Source: Bacillota bacterium
GTDB taxonomy: Bacteria; Bacillota; Negativicutes; Sporomusales; UBA7701
Direction: 5' to 3'
NCBI GenBank assembly: GCA_023415775.1
Contig: JAEZJM010000014.1
Span: 62,001-126,000 of the forward strand
Length of the DNA: 64,000 bases
Notes under the pieces: model-generated
What the model was told of the DNA's origin: nothing
Seen by the model: only the letters and a program-made list of their open reading frames with translations
Databases searched by the model: none
Position numbers and translations under genes: made by a program
Part shown: positions 8,431 to 16,466 of the stretch, in pieces
Numbering within the stretch: position 1 is the first letter of the stretch
How the letters are laid out: each line of letters starts with the position of its first letter

Positions 8431-9510
8431 TTACTCCCGCGACCCCAACGGCCGGGGCCACTTGCCGCTCCACTTGTAATTGGCCTGTTTAGCCGGCGGT
8501 TCGGCTGGCGGGGACGGGGGCGGCGGCGGCCCGGAATCGCGGTCGTCGTCGTCCTCCTCCTCCTCGTCATCGTCGTCGCAATAAATCATCGCCGACTTGT
8601 GGGCAATTTCCTCGGCGGCCACCGCCACTGAGCCGCCGCAGGAATTGGCCGACAGCGCCGCTGTTTCTTCCAAAGCAGCAAACTCAAGCTCGCCGTCGTC
8701 GGCGTATGGTACAAAAGTGCCCTTATCCAGGATCGATAACACCAGCAGGAAGTGATCCGCCTCCCGGCGCACATGATCGGCCAGCAGCGCCGGAATCAGC
8801 CCCACCAGCCGGCACTCCGCGATCAGCGTCTCCGCCGCCCGCTTGAAATCCCGCAGCCTTATCGTCGACACCCTGACATCCTGCAAAAAGCGCCGGAACG
8901 AAGGCACTTCATCCGTCGCCCCCCGCAGCATGCTCACGAAATCGCGGCCCTGCAGGTAAAGCGCGTCGAACTCGCACGCAAACGTTTCCGCCGTCTCCAC
9001 CATCGTCCGCTCCGAAGGATCGAGGCGGTGGACGATAAACTCGCTGTGGTCGGCCATCAGCCGCAGCCAGAACGCCACCTCCCGCGCCCCCGCCGACTGA
9101 TAAAGCGGCCGTCCGCTCCCCAATGCCGCCAGCAGCAGCAGCAGATATTCGGCCTCGCGCGACATATGGTCGAGCAGCAACGCAAAATTGTGCCCCATAA
9201 GCTGGCACGTCAGCACCATGTTTAGCAAACGGCGTTTATAACGGTAAAAATCGCCGACGACCGTCTGCGCGTCATCGACAAGCTCGGCAAACTGCCGCTG
9301 GTTTTGCACCTGTTCGGCCCGGGCCCGCAACTCGGCGAACTCCTGCTGGAAATTGTCGGCCTCCCCGATGAGGACGACGTTATCGCAAGGCAGGCCCGCC
9401 TTAATGAACTGGGCATGCTCTTCCATTATCCGCAGCCAGAACTTCAGTTCCTCAATGCTCAGCGGCGGCACCGGCTGGCGTTTATCATTCACAACCTTCG
9501 GCCGTGGCAT
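8431..9510 (-). CDS. DUF2935 helical (ferritin-like fold) protein with acidic/proline tail
   Basis: 359 residues starting at ATG 9510, chosen because GGGGAGG lies six bases upstream; an in-frame start 15 bases earlier lacks this. Two tandem repeats carry the DUF2935 pattern: ELKFWLRIMEEHAQFIKAGL (about residue 21) and EVAFWLRLMADHSEFIVHRL (about residue 150). Each is followed by a helix with DHMSREAEYLLLLL or DHVRREADHFLLVL. DUF2935 proteins are common in Clostridia and Bacilli, contain conserved His/Glu that could bind metal, and have no known function. The C-terminal 50 residues are unusual: a run of Asp/Glu, then a run of Pro, then a Lys/Trp-rich end. Confidence 0.85.
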   Translation of the reverse strand: MPRPKVVNDKRQPVPPLSIEELKFWLRIMEEHAQFIKAGLPCDNVVLIGEADNFQQEFAELRARAEQVQNQRQFAELVDDAQTVVGDFYRYKRRLLNMVLTCQLMGHNFALLLDHMSREAEYLLLLLAALGSGRPLYQSAGAREVAFWLRLMADHSEFIVHRLDPSERTMVETAETFACEFDALYLQGRDFVSMLRGATDEVPSFRRFLQDVRVSTIRLRDFKRAAETLIAECRLVGLIPALLADHVRREADHFLLVLSILDKGTFVPYADDGELEFAALEETAALSANSCGGSVAVAAEEIAHKSAMIYCDDDDEEEEDDDDRDSGPPPPPSPPAEPPAKQANYKWSGKWPRPLGSRE

Positions 9511-9588
9511 AGTAACCCTCCCCAATTGCCAAATTTTTTGCTACTACATTGTATGCCACGGCCGGCGTTTTTGTTAAGTTTTACATAA

Positions 9589-10224
9589 TTACGGGAAAAC
9601 CGCCTCGCAGCGGTTGATCTTCACCCCCAGCGTCCTAAACCTCATCTCGTACTCGGTCATAACATCGCCGTCCAGGCCGGCGGGCAGGTCAAACGTCACA
9701 TTCCTCACCTCCAGGCCGGCGTTCGCGAACTCCTCCAAAGAAAAAGCAAACAGTTCGGTGTTGTCGGTCTTGAAAAACAGCTCACCTCCGGCTGCCATGA
9801 TGATCCGATACCTCGCCAGAAAAAGGCCGCAGGTCAGTCGGCGCTTGGCATGGCGCTTTTTCGGCCATGGATCGCAGAAATTGATGTAAAGGCGACTCAC
9901 CTCGCCGGGCGAAAAAATATCGGCAATCCCGGCGGCATCAAAATGCAGCAGGCGGACGTTCGGCACGCCGCGGGCGGCAACCCGCTTCGCCGCCTGAAAC
10001 AGCACCTCAGGCTGCGCCTCGATGCCGACAAAATTTGTCCCCGGCGCCTTGGCAGCCAGCTCGCTGATAAAGGTGCCCTTGCCCACCCCCAGCTCCACAT
10101 GCAAAGGGGCCGTCCGCCCGAACGCCTCGTCCCACCCGCCGCCCGGCCGCGGCGCGACCACAAGCCCCGCAAACTCCTTCAGAGCCTCCTCAATTCCCGG
10201 CTTCCTCCGTAAACGCACAACCAA
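9589..10224 (-). CDS. trmB: tRNA (guanine-N7-)-methyltransferase TrmB
   Basis: 211 residues, class I SAM-dependent methyltransferase making m7G46 in tRNA variable loops. SAM site LHVELGVGKGTFI (about residues 40-52), acidic VGIEAQPEVL, and the TrmB signature INFCDPWPKKRHAKRRL (about 113-129) are present. The usual GxGxG reads GVGKG, as in the family. A C-terminal TEYEMRF matches the conserved TxYE. Monocistronic or with an unknown partner; its stop is 78 bases from the start of the DUF2935 gene. Confidence 0.95.
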   Translation of the reverse strand: MVVRLRRKPGIEEALKEFAGLVVAPRPGGGWDEAFGRTAPLHVELGVGKGTFISELAAKAPGTNFVGIEAQPEVLFQAAKRVAARGVPNVRLLHFDAAGIADIFSPGEVSRLYINFCDPWPKKRHAKRRLTCGLFLARYRIIMAAGGELFFKTDNTELFAFSLEEFANAGLEVRNVTFDLPAGLDGDVMTEYEMRFRTLGVKINRCEAVFP

Positions 10225-10389
10225 TCCTCCGTCTTTTTCATTTGCGGGCCCAGACTCCCGCCTTGTAAAAAAAATTGCTTAAACGTAAAAATAGTAAATT
10301 ATTTCCTTTTTTGTCATATAATTGACAGGAATTGGAAAATAAATGGAGAATATACCCTATGCCTAATAATGGTGAAAGGAGAGATCCAG

Positions 10390-11442
10390 GTGAAACTCCC
10401 GGCCTCCCTCCAGGTTGCCCTCGAAGCCATCCCGGCCGCCGCAGCGGTCCTTGACGCCGGCCACCGCGTCGCCCTCATCAATAAACACGCCGAAAAACTG
10501 CTTGTTCTCCCCCGGTCGGCCGCCATCGGCCACCTACTATCCGATACCGGTCTCGCCTGGCTCGCCCCGCTTCTCCGCCATGGCAACACCTTCGCCGGCA
10601 AAGAAGCCCTCCCCGCCGTCCCAGGATATCCGGCCACCGTCGTCGTCGACGCCGCTCCGCTGCCCCTCGACGGCGACCTGGACGCAACCCTCGTCATCAT
10701 CCGGGAACCCCAAGACGCTTGCGCGCCTGACCGCCGCATCGAGCAGCTCGAAAGCCTTGCCGGCATCGGCGAAATCGCCGCCGGCGCCATCCACGAAATC
10801 CGCAACCCCCTCACATCCATCAGCGGCTTCGTCCAGCTCATGCGCGCCCGCGCCGTCCGTCAGGCCGACCAGACCACCACAGACTACTGCACGCTGATCG
10901 CCGAAGAAATCGGCCACATCAACAGCGTCCTCTCCGACTTCCTCACCCTGGCCAAATCGCGAAACACCAAGTTCACCGCCGTCGACATCGGCCAACTCGT
11001 CCGCGACGTGCAAAGCCTGATATACGGCGAAGCCATCCTCTCCAATATAACCGTCACCGCTCGCCTGCCCGCCGGACCGCTCCTCATCCACGGCAACAGC
11101 GACAAAATCAAAGAAGTGCTGATAAACCTCGCCCGCAACGCCTTTCAGGCCATGCCCGACGGCGGCGTCCTCACCATCACCGCCCGCGCCGACGGCCCCG
11201 CCGTGCGCATCGACCTCGCCGACACCGGACAGGGCATCGCCCACACCGCCATGGCCGAAATCTTCAAGCCCTTCTACACCACCAAAGAAAACGGCACCGG
11301 GCTTGGTCTGGCAATCTGCCGGCGCATCGCAGAAGAACACCGCGGCGAAATAACCGTCAGCAGTGAAGTTGGCAAAGGGGCCGTCTTCACCCTTACCTTC
11401 CCCCGCCTGCCCAGCGACGATACACCATGCGGCAAATTATAA
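10390..11442 (+). CDS. Soluble PAS-type sensor histidine kinase
   Basis: 350 residues from a GTG with AGGAGAG seven bases upstream; an in-frame ATG at 10369 is the alternative. There are no membrane segments. An N-terminal PAS-like domain (LEAIPAAAAVLDAGHRVALI) is followed by HisKA with phospho-His in GAIHEIRNPLTSISGF and by HATPase with NARNAFQAM, DTGQGI and GTGLGLAIC. This architecture is that of sporulation-type KinA/KinE-like or NtrB-like kinases. No response regulator is adjacent, so it is an orphan. A role in the Spo0A phosphorelay is possible but not shown. Confidence 0.9.
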   Translation: MKLPASLQVALEAIPAAAAVLDAGHRVALINKHAEKLLVLPRSAAIGHLLSDTGLAWLAPLLRHGNTFAGKEALPAVPGYPATVVVDAAPLPLDGDLDATLVIIREPQDACAPDRRIEQLESLAGIGEIAAGAIHEIRNPLTSISGFVQLMRARAVRQADQTTTDYCTLIAEEIGHINSVLSDFLTLAKSRNTKFTAVDIGQLVRDVQSLIYGEAILSNITVTARLPAGPLLIHGNSDKIKEVLINLARNAFQAMPDGGVLTITARADGPAVRIDLADTGQGIAHTAMAEIFKPFYTTKENGTGLGLAICRRIAEEHRGEITVSSEVGKGAVFTLTFPRLPSDDTPCGKL

Positions 11443-11468
11443 AGCCTGCCCGTCCCGAAGGAACAGAC

Positions 11469-11645
11469 CGCCCTCGGCAGTCTCAACTTGTAGACAAAGT
11501 CAGACTGGTGAGAAAGGTCCCGATGCAAGGCGCACCGGAAGAGCGCGCCGCGCCGCGTACTTTGGGACGTACGCAAGCAAGCGCTCTGAGGAGCAACGCC
11601 GCAGATGGGCCTTTATCGACAGTCTGAGACTGCCCTCGGCAGTCT
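11469..11645 (+). repeat. Dispersed hairpin repeat, family 1, copy 2 (MITE-like)
   Basis: The core GTACGCAAGCAAGCGCT plus GCCGCAGATGGG matches copy 1 at 5518-5705. The unit is bounded by CAGTCTCA and TGAGACTG with imperfect pairing extending about 22 bases (18 match), and CCCTCGGCAGTCT occurs on both sides. It fills the gap between the kinase gene and the regulator gene and encodes nothing. Confidence 0.75.
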
Positions 11646-13524
11646 ATTCCTTCTCCAACCCGTACTTCTTGATATACCTGTACAGCGTCACCCGGCTCAC
11701 GTCCAGCATTCCCGCCAGCCGGCTGACATTGCCGCGGGCCGCCTGCCACGCCGCCACAAAAGCCTCGCGGTCCTCCTTCCAGACCTCGCTCGGGCCGGCC
11801 TCTCCCGGCAGATGGACCGCCTGGGCCGTGATAACGCCGCCCTGGGTCCGGAAAAACGCCTGCTCGACCACAGCCTGCAGCTGCTTGATATTCCCCGGCC
11901 ACTCGTACCCTTTAAGGAGCGCCACCGCCTGCGGCGCAATCTCCTTTTTCCCTATCCCGTGCTGCTCCGCCAGCTCCCCGATGATATGCTCCGCCAACAG
12001 CGTGATATCGTCACGGCGGGCCCTGAGCGCCGGCACGCGGATAATCGTCCTGGCCACCGACTCGTACAGCTCGAGCGGGAACCGCCCCTTCTCCGCCAGA
12101 CGCCTGAGATCGCCGTCGCACGCGGCGATAATCCTCACATCCAGCGTCTGCTCCGCCCGCTCCGGCAGCCGTCCGGAGGCAAGCACCGCCGCCAGCTTGT
12201 CCGCCAGCGCCGGCGGCATCTTCTCGATCTCATCGATAAACAGCGTGCCCCCGTGGGCCAGCTCCAGCTTGCCGGGGCTGCCCCCCGTCCCGAACAATTC
12301 GCCTGCCAGCACATCGGGCGGGATATCGCCGCACCTTACCGTTATCAGCGGGCCGGCAGCCCGCGCCCCCCCCTGGTGGATGCCATGGGCCAAGCGCTGC
12401 TTGCCTGTCCCCGGCTCGCCCTGCAGCAGCAAGTGGTGATCGCCGCGGGCCGCCCGGCCGGCCTTCTCGATCATCGTCCGGAACACCGGCGCCTCGCCCG
12501 TCAGGCTGGCCAGGCTATAGCGGGCCGCATAGCTAACCGCATGCGCCTCCAGCACCTTCAAATCCTCGATCGACTGCGATATCGCCGCGATGCCGCTCAC
12601 CTCGCCGTCGCGGTAAAGCGGCAGCACCGTCGTAATATCCTCATAAGTCTTGCGCGGCGTTATCCACACCACTTCCTTATTATGCGACGGGATGCCCAGC
12701 AGCCCCTTGGCCAGCGGCGTATGCCGGTAATTGAGCACAACCTCCTCCAGATCGGGCAGTTGGTCAGCCCCGCCGCCGGCCCCCTGGGGCGAAAGACGGC
12801 TTTGGCCCAGCCTGTTGGCGTACGCCACCCGGCCTCCCGGCAAAATATGGTAAACAGCCAACGGCACCGCATCAAGAATGACGTGCTTCGCCTCCAGGCG
12901 GGCCACCATCGCCAAATTATGCTCCATCACATACTTGAGCGTCAGCAGCAGCGCCTCCAGCGCCCCCGACGGCAGCTCGGCCTGCTGGGTCGAAACCAGC
13001 GTCAGCACATACTGTAGCTTGCCATCCAGGAAAATCGGCGCCGATCCGGCGTCCCCCGCCTGTCCATCCTCGATCCACATCTCCGGTCCGAAAACGAGGA
13101 AAGGCGTCTTATGCTCGTACGCAATCGCAATGCTCGACGTGCCGATATCCTCCTCGGTCAGTCTCGCCCCCTCCACCTCGCCCGGCGACTTCTGGAAGAA
13201 AGGCAGCGCGTAATTCTTCAGCGCGTAGCACTCGCTGTCGAGCAGCAGCAAACTGAGATTGTACATATTGAAGTGCCCCCGCACCTCCTGATACAGCCCC
13301 TCCAAAAAATCCAGCGCGGCGCGGTGCTTTTCCCGGCGCCCCTCAAGCTCGGCCTTGGACAGCTTCACCGGCGGGCGCAGCGAATCGCGCGGAACGCCCC
13401 AGGCCTTGCTCCGCTGCCACGACTCAGCCACCCACGGATGGACATTGGCGTCGAGCGTCCCATACTCGACGAACCGCCGGTAATATTGCAACAATTTTTC
13501 TTTGCTCCGCCGCTCTCGAATCAT
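11644..13524 (-). CDS. AcoR/DhaR-like regulator with degenerate sigma-54 AAA+ domain
   Basis: 626 residues. The N-terminus has the AcoR/DhaR opening (ESWQRSKAWGV), a GAF-like region (about 80-190) and a PAS-like region (about 215-325). The AAA+ domain has Walker A GEPGTGKQ (369-376) and Walker B GGTLFIDEIEKMP. A Fis-type helix-turn-helix ends the protein. The GAFTGA loop that contacts sigma-54 is missing: FGTGGSPGKLELAHGG runs straight through (411-426). The arginines of the usual FRxDLYYRL are also replaced (FPLELYESV). It probably regulates sigma-70 promoters or binds DNA without remodelling. It is divergent from the glycyl-radical-like gene and gldA, which are plausible targets. Confidence 0.85.
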   Translation of the reverse strand: MIRERRSKEKLLQYYRRFVEYGTLDANVHPWVAESWQRSKAWGVPRDSLRPPVKLSKAELEGRREKHRAALDFLEGLYQEVRGHFNMYNLSLLLLDSECYALKNYALPFFQKSPGEVEGARLTEEDIGTSSIAIAYEHKTPFLVFGPEMWIEDGQAGDAGSAPIFLDGKLQYVLTLVSTQQAELPSGALEALLLTLKYVMEHNLAMVARLEAKHVILDAVPLAVYHILPGGRVAYANRLGQSRLSPQGAGGGADQLPDLEEVVLNYRHTPLAKGLLGIPSHNKEVVWITPRKTYEDITTVLPLYRDGEVSGIAAISQSIEDLKVLEAHAVSYAARYSLASLTGEAPVFRTMIEKAGRAARGDHHLLLQGEPGTGKQRLAHGIHQGGARAAGPLITVRCGDIPPDVLAGELFGTGGSPGKLELAHGGTLFIDEIEKMPPALADKLAAVLASGRLPERAEQTLDVRIIAACDGDLRRLAEKGRFPLELYESVARTIIRVPALRARRDDITLLAEHIIGELAEQHGIGKKEIAPQAVALLKGYEWPGNIKQLQAVVEQAFFRTQGGVITAQAVHLPGEAGPSEVWKEDREAFVAAWQAARGNVSRLAGMLDVSRVTLYRYIKKYGLEKE

Positions 13525-13627
13525 AATGTTTCTGCCCTTTCCTTTCGATATATATTGTAAAGGAAACCGACCCTAATTATAAGCCGGAAAATAATATTTG
13601 TTATCCACTAGTATTGATTATTATTAT

Positions 13628-13643
13628 TTGCTATAATAAGCAA
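13628..13643 (+). promoter_or_regulatory. Palindrome over the -10 of the 13661 gene
   Basis: TTGCTATAATAAGCAA has 5-bp arms around a core that contains TATAAT (13632-13637), 24 bases before the start codon. A regulator bound here would cover the -10, so it may be an operator. Confidence 0.5.
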
Positions 13644-13660
13644 AAAAAGGAGGGCTTTGC

Positions 13661-13936
13661 ATGTTGGTAAACGGAGTTAGAGTAAGCGCCGACCCAGCCT
13701 TGAACAACGAGGAAATCGTCGCCCTCGTCCACGACGAAATCAGGCTGTGGCAGCAGCGCGATAAGACCCTCGGCGCGGTCGACCTGTCCCTCGACGGCGA
13801 AAGCATAATCATCCGCGGCCACGAAAAATCGCCCATCCGCCGCGTCCGCCGCATCACCGGCTACCTCAGCACCATCGACCAGTTCAACGATGCCAAACGG
13901 GCCGAGTGCAAAGACCGCGAAATCCACGCCGGCTGA
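13661..13936 (+). CDS. Stand-alone glycyl-radical-type domain similar to the C-terminus of class III NrdD
   Basis: 91 residues, strong RBS AAGGAGGG. The last 31 residues read like the C-terminal end of anaerobic ribonucleotide reductase: RVRRITGYLSTIDQFN followed by AKRAECKDREIH. In NrdD the Gly of RxxGYL carries the radical; here it would be G67. The zinc-binding Cys cluster and the catalytic barrel of NrdD are absent, and only one Cys (C83) is present. The first 60 residues are not recognised. Small NrdD-like proteins of this size have been annotated in related genomes, but I know of no demonstrated function. By analogy with GrcA/YfiD for pyruvate formate-lyase, it could act as a replaceable radical domain. 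It lies between the AcoR-like regulator (divergent) and gldA. Confidence 0.75.
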   Translation: MLVNGVRVSADPALNNEEIVALVHDEIRLWQQRDKTLGAVDLSLDGESIIIRGHEKSPIRRVRRITGYLSTIDQFNDAKRAECKDREIHAG

Positions 13937-14209
13937 CCGCCGCCGCCCTTATCCGTGCTTGCCCGGCGCCCCGAACAGGACACCACCGGTGTCCTGTTCT
14001 CTTTTGCAGCCTCGCCGAGCTGCCGTCATATCCTATATATTCGTGGCAATTTTTGCTTTCCCTCTAGCCCGCGCCGCCGGAACGAAGCACCCGCAAGGCA
14101 GGGGTTTCTCAGGCAGCGCCGAACTATCAAAGTACCGTCTCCGCGCGGCCCCGTCCTGGAAAGCGTCCTAAAATCGAGGCTCCACAAAGCATACAGGGAG
14201 GTCTTAAAA

Positions 14210-15316
14210 ATGGCTCAAGCATTCGCGTCCCCCGGCAAATACATCCAAGGGTACAACGAACTCGCCCGCATCGGCAAACACGCCGCCGCCCTCGGCAGCG
14301 CGGCGTTCGTCCTCTGCAGCCAGGGGCGGCTCCACGACCTGCAAGGCGTCATCACCGACAGCTTCAAAGACACCGGCGTCCCGGTGGTATTCGAGCCCTT
14401 CGGCGGCGAATGCACCAAACAGGAAGTCGAGCGTCTGCGCGCCCTCGTCAAAAGCCACCGGAGCAACCTCATCATCGGCCTCGGCGGCGGCAAAGCCATC
14501 GACACCGCCAAAGCCGTCGCCTACCACGAAAAGACCCCCGTCATCATCATTCCCACCGTCGCCTCCTGCGACGCGCCCACCAGCTCGGTAGTCATCTACT
14601 ACAACGAAGACGGCACCTATCAGGAAGCGCTGCTCATGCGGCGCAACCCCAACCTCGTCCTCATCGACACCGGCATCATCGCCAACGCCCCCGCCCGTCT
14701 GCTCGTCGCCGGCATGGGCGACGCCCTCGCCACCTACTTCGAAGCCCGCACCTGCGTCGAAAGCCACCGGCGCAACCTCGCCGGCGGTACCTTCACCCTC
14801 GCCTCCTACGCCCTCGCCAAACTTTGCTACCAGACCCTGCTCAACGACGGCCTCGCCGCCCTGCTCTCCGTCCAGAACAAAGTCGTCACCAAAGCCCTCG
14901 AAAACATCATCGAAGCCAACACCCTTCTCAGCGGCATCGGCTTCGAAAGCAACGGCCTCTCTGCCGCCCACGCCATCTACGACGGCTTCACCGTCCTGCC
15001 CGGCGCCCGCCAGAACTATCACGGCGAATGGGTCGCCTTCGGCACGGCCGTGCAGCTTGTCCTCGAAAACCGGCCCCATGGCGAACGCGACGAAGTGCTG
15101 CGGTTCTGCCGGAGCGTCGGCCTGCCGACCACCCTCAAAGACCTCGGCCTCGAAAACATCGGCCGCGACCAGCTCCTTGAGGTCGCCAAAGCCGCCACCG
15201 CCCCCAAGGAATCCATCCACAACGAACCCTTCCCCGTCTCCCCCGAAGACGTCGTGGCCGCCATCCTCGTCGCCGACGCCCTCGGCCGCGAGTACAGGGA
15301 CACTGGCAAAAAATAG
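14210..15316 (+). CDS. gldA: Glycerol dehydrogenase (NAD-dependent, zinc)
   Basis: 368 residues. The start is ATG 14210 with GGGAGG nine bases upstream; the reading frame stays open upstream but looks non-coding. It is an iron/zinc alcohol dehydrogenase family member: NAD site LIIGLGGGKAIDTAKAVA (about 87-104), TVASCDAPTSSVVIY, and zinc ligands predicted at D171 (GMGDALATYFEAR), H254 (GLSAAHAIYDG) and H271 (NYHGEWVAFGT). It oxidises glycerol to dihydroxyacetone. A GldA-like enzyme near an AcoR/DhaR-type regulator suggests glycerol- or diol-responsive control, though dha kinase genes are absent from the window. Terminator at 15329. Confidence 0.92.
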   Translation: MAQAFASPGKYIQGYNELARIGKHAAALGSAAFVLCSQGRLHDLQGVITDSFKDTGVPVVFEPFGGECTKQEVERLRALVKSHRSNLIIGLGGGKAIDTAKAVAYHEKTPVIIIPTVASCDAPTSSVVIYYNEDGTYQEALLMRRNPNLVLIDTGIIANAPARLLVAGMGDALATYFEARTCVESHRRNLAGGTFTLASYALAKLCYQTLLNDGLAALLSVQNKVVTKALENIIEANTLLSGIGFESNGLSAAHAIYDGFTVLPGARQNYHGEWVAFGTAVQLVLENRPHGERDEVLRFCRSVGLPTTLKDLGLENIGRDQLLEVAKAATAPKESIHNEPFPVSPEDVVAAILVADALGREYRDTGKK

Positions 15317-15328
15317 CTCATCAAGCGC

Positions 15329-15362
15329 AAAAGACTGCCGGCAAGGTTGCCGGCAGTCTTTT
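15329..15362 (+). terminator. Rho-independent terminator after gldA
   Basis: A perfect 16-bp stem with a two-base loop, the right arm ending in TTTT. It probably works in both directions. Confidence 0.9.
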
Positions 15363-15370
15363 ATTACCCA

Positions 15371-15646
15371 TCATCGCCCCGTTCCGCCTTTTCCGTTCAG
15401 GCCGAAATGCGCCAGCATCGTCCGGCGGTTGAGCGTCAGGTGGAGCAGGCCGAGCACAATAAACAGATACCCGGCCAGTTCATGCCCCCGCCGCATATGG
15501 GCATCGTCCGCCACAGCCGCACTGCTGCCCCCTAACGCGCCTGCGTCCCGCCCGGCATGGCCGGACAGGTGAACCATGAATCCGGTGACGGAAACGACGA
15601 TAAACACCAATAAAAGCGCCAGCGATATCCCCTTCCGCGAAACCAT
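15371..15646 (-). CDS. Small DUF4405-type membrane protein
   Basis: 91 residues from ATG 15646 with GGAGGA nine bases upstream. Two membrane segments (about 8-26 and 57-75) are joined by a short loop. Conserved His residues occur in MVHLSGH, RRGHELAG and LGLLHLTLNRR, as in the DUF4405/cytochrome-b-like small proteins where His could bind heme. It starts five bases after the TetR gene and is probably translationally coupled to it, so it is a likely target or partner of that repressor. Function unknown. Confidence 0.75.
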   Translation of the reverse strand: MVSRKGISLALLLVFIVVSVTGFMVHLSGHAGRDAGALGGSSAAVADDAHMRRGHELAGYLFIVLGLLHLTLNRRTMLAHFGLNGKGGTGR

Positions 15647-15651
15647 CCCTT

Positions 15652-16281
15652 TCACTCCTCCCCCGCGCCCTGCGTGGCTGCCGTTCCCTTGTCTTTCTTT
15701 ACCGCCCTGACAACGAAAGAAAACATCGACGACGCGTCCTTGAGCACATCCTCCGGCTCGCGCGCCAGCACCAAGGGCGGCGCCGTATACTCGGTGAAAG
15801 CCTCCACAAACCGCAAGGCCGTTTCCGAAAAATCTCCCCTCACCTCGAAAACGCCGGCCAGCGCCCCGTCGCGCAAAATCTTTTCCACCCTGCCGGTCAG
15901 CTCACGCTGGATAATCTGCCGCTGACCGAACACCTTCTTGCCGATATAACTTATCGAACTCTCCATCATCAGCTCATACACACCCCGGTTGCTCTGGAGC
16001 TGCTCGTTGTGCCACCTGATATGGCCCAGGATCAGCTGTCGCAAAAGCTCCTCCGGCGGCAGTTCCTGGGCGGTAAACACCTCCATCTGCCGGATGCACT
16101 TGCCGACCACCCTCTGCCAGAAGGCAAAAATCAGCGCTCCCTTATCGGCATAATCGTTATAAATCGTCCCGACGCTCACCCCGGCCTCGCGGGCAACATC
16201 CTTCAGCGTCGTCCTGCTCAATCCGTACCGGGCGGCCAACGCGCTAAAAGCGTCGAGAATCGCCTCGCTGCGTTCACCCAT
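15652..16281 (-). CDS. TetR-family transcriptional regulator
   Basis: 209 residues with an N-terminal TetR helix-turn-helix (ILDAFSALAARYGLSRTTLKDVAREAGVSVGTIYNDYADK, residues about 8-47). The C-terminal ligand domain has no recognisable specificity. A palindromic site directly upstream (16299-16329) suggests autoregulation together with the coupled membrane protein gene. The ligand is unknown. Confidence 0.9.
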   Translation of the reverse strand: MGERSEAILDAFSALAARYGLSRTTLKDVAREAGVSVGTIYNDYADKGALIFAFWQRVVGKCIRQMEVFTAQELPPEELLRQLILGHIRWHNEQLQSNRGVYELMMESSISYIGKKVFGQRQIIQRELTGRVEKILRDGALAGVFEVRGDFSETALRFVEAFTEYTAPPLVLAREPEDVLKDASSMFSFVVRAVKKDKGTAATQGAGEE

Positions 16282-16298
16282 AAAGCCATCTCCTCACA

Positions 16299-16329
16299 TG
16301 AACGAATTAATATTTAATTCATCCGTTCA
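16299..16329. promoter_or_regulatory. Probable TetR operator
   Basis: GAATTAATATTTAATTC is a 7-bp inverted repeat with 3-base centre (16304-16320), extended by TGAACG on the left and CGTTCA on the right. It lies 18 bases before the TetR start codon. Confidence 0.65.
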
Positions 16330-16412
16330 AATTATATCCCATATCTTACCGTCGGTCAAGCGTATCTATCCCCCTGAAATAACGCCACAGCCCGGCGCTC
16401 CCGGTACGCGCC

Positions 16413-16435
16413 AAAAAAGGCCCCGCGCAGGGGCC
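16413..16435 (-). terminator. Terminator after the MoxR/VWA operon
   Basis: On the reverse strand GGCCCC and GGGGCC pair around TGCGC, followed by six T, 32 bases after the VWA gene's stop. Confidence 0.85.
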
Positions 16436-16466
16436 CTCACGGGTGCCGACCATATCACTTCTGCAG

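Noticed and set aside
13600..13612. Single DnaA-box-like TTATCCACT
   Set aside because: One imperfect copy in a promoter region; not evidence for an origin.
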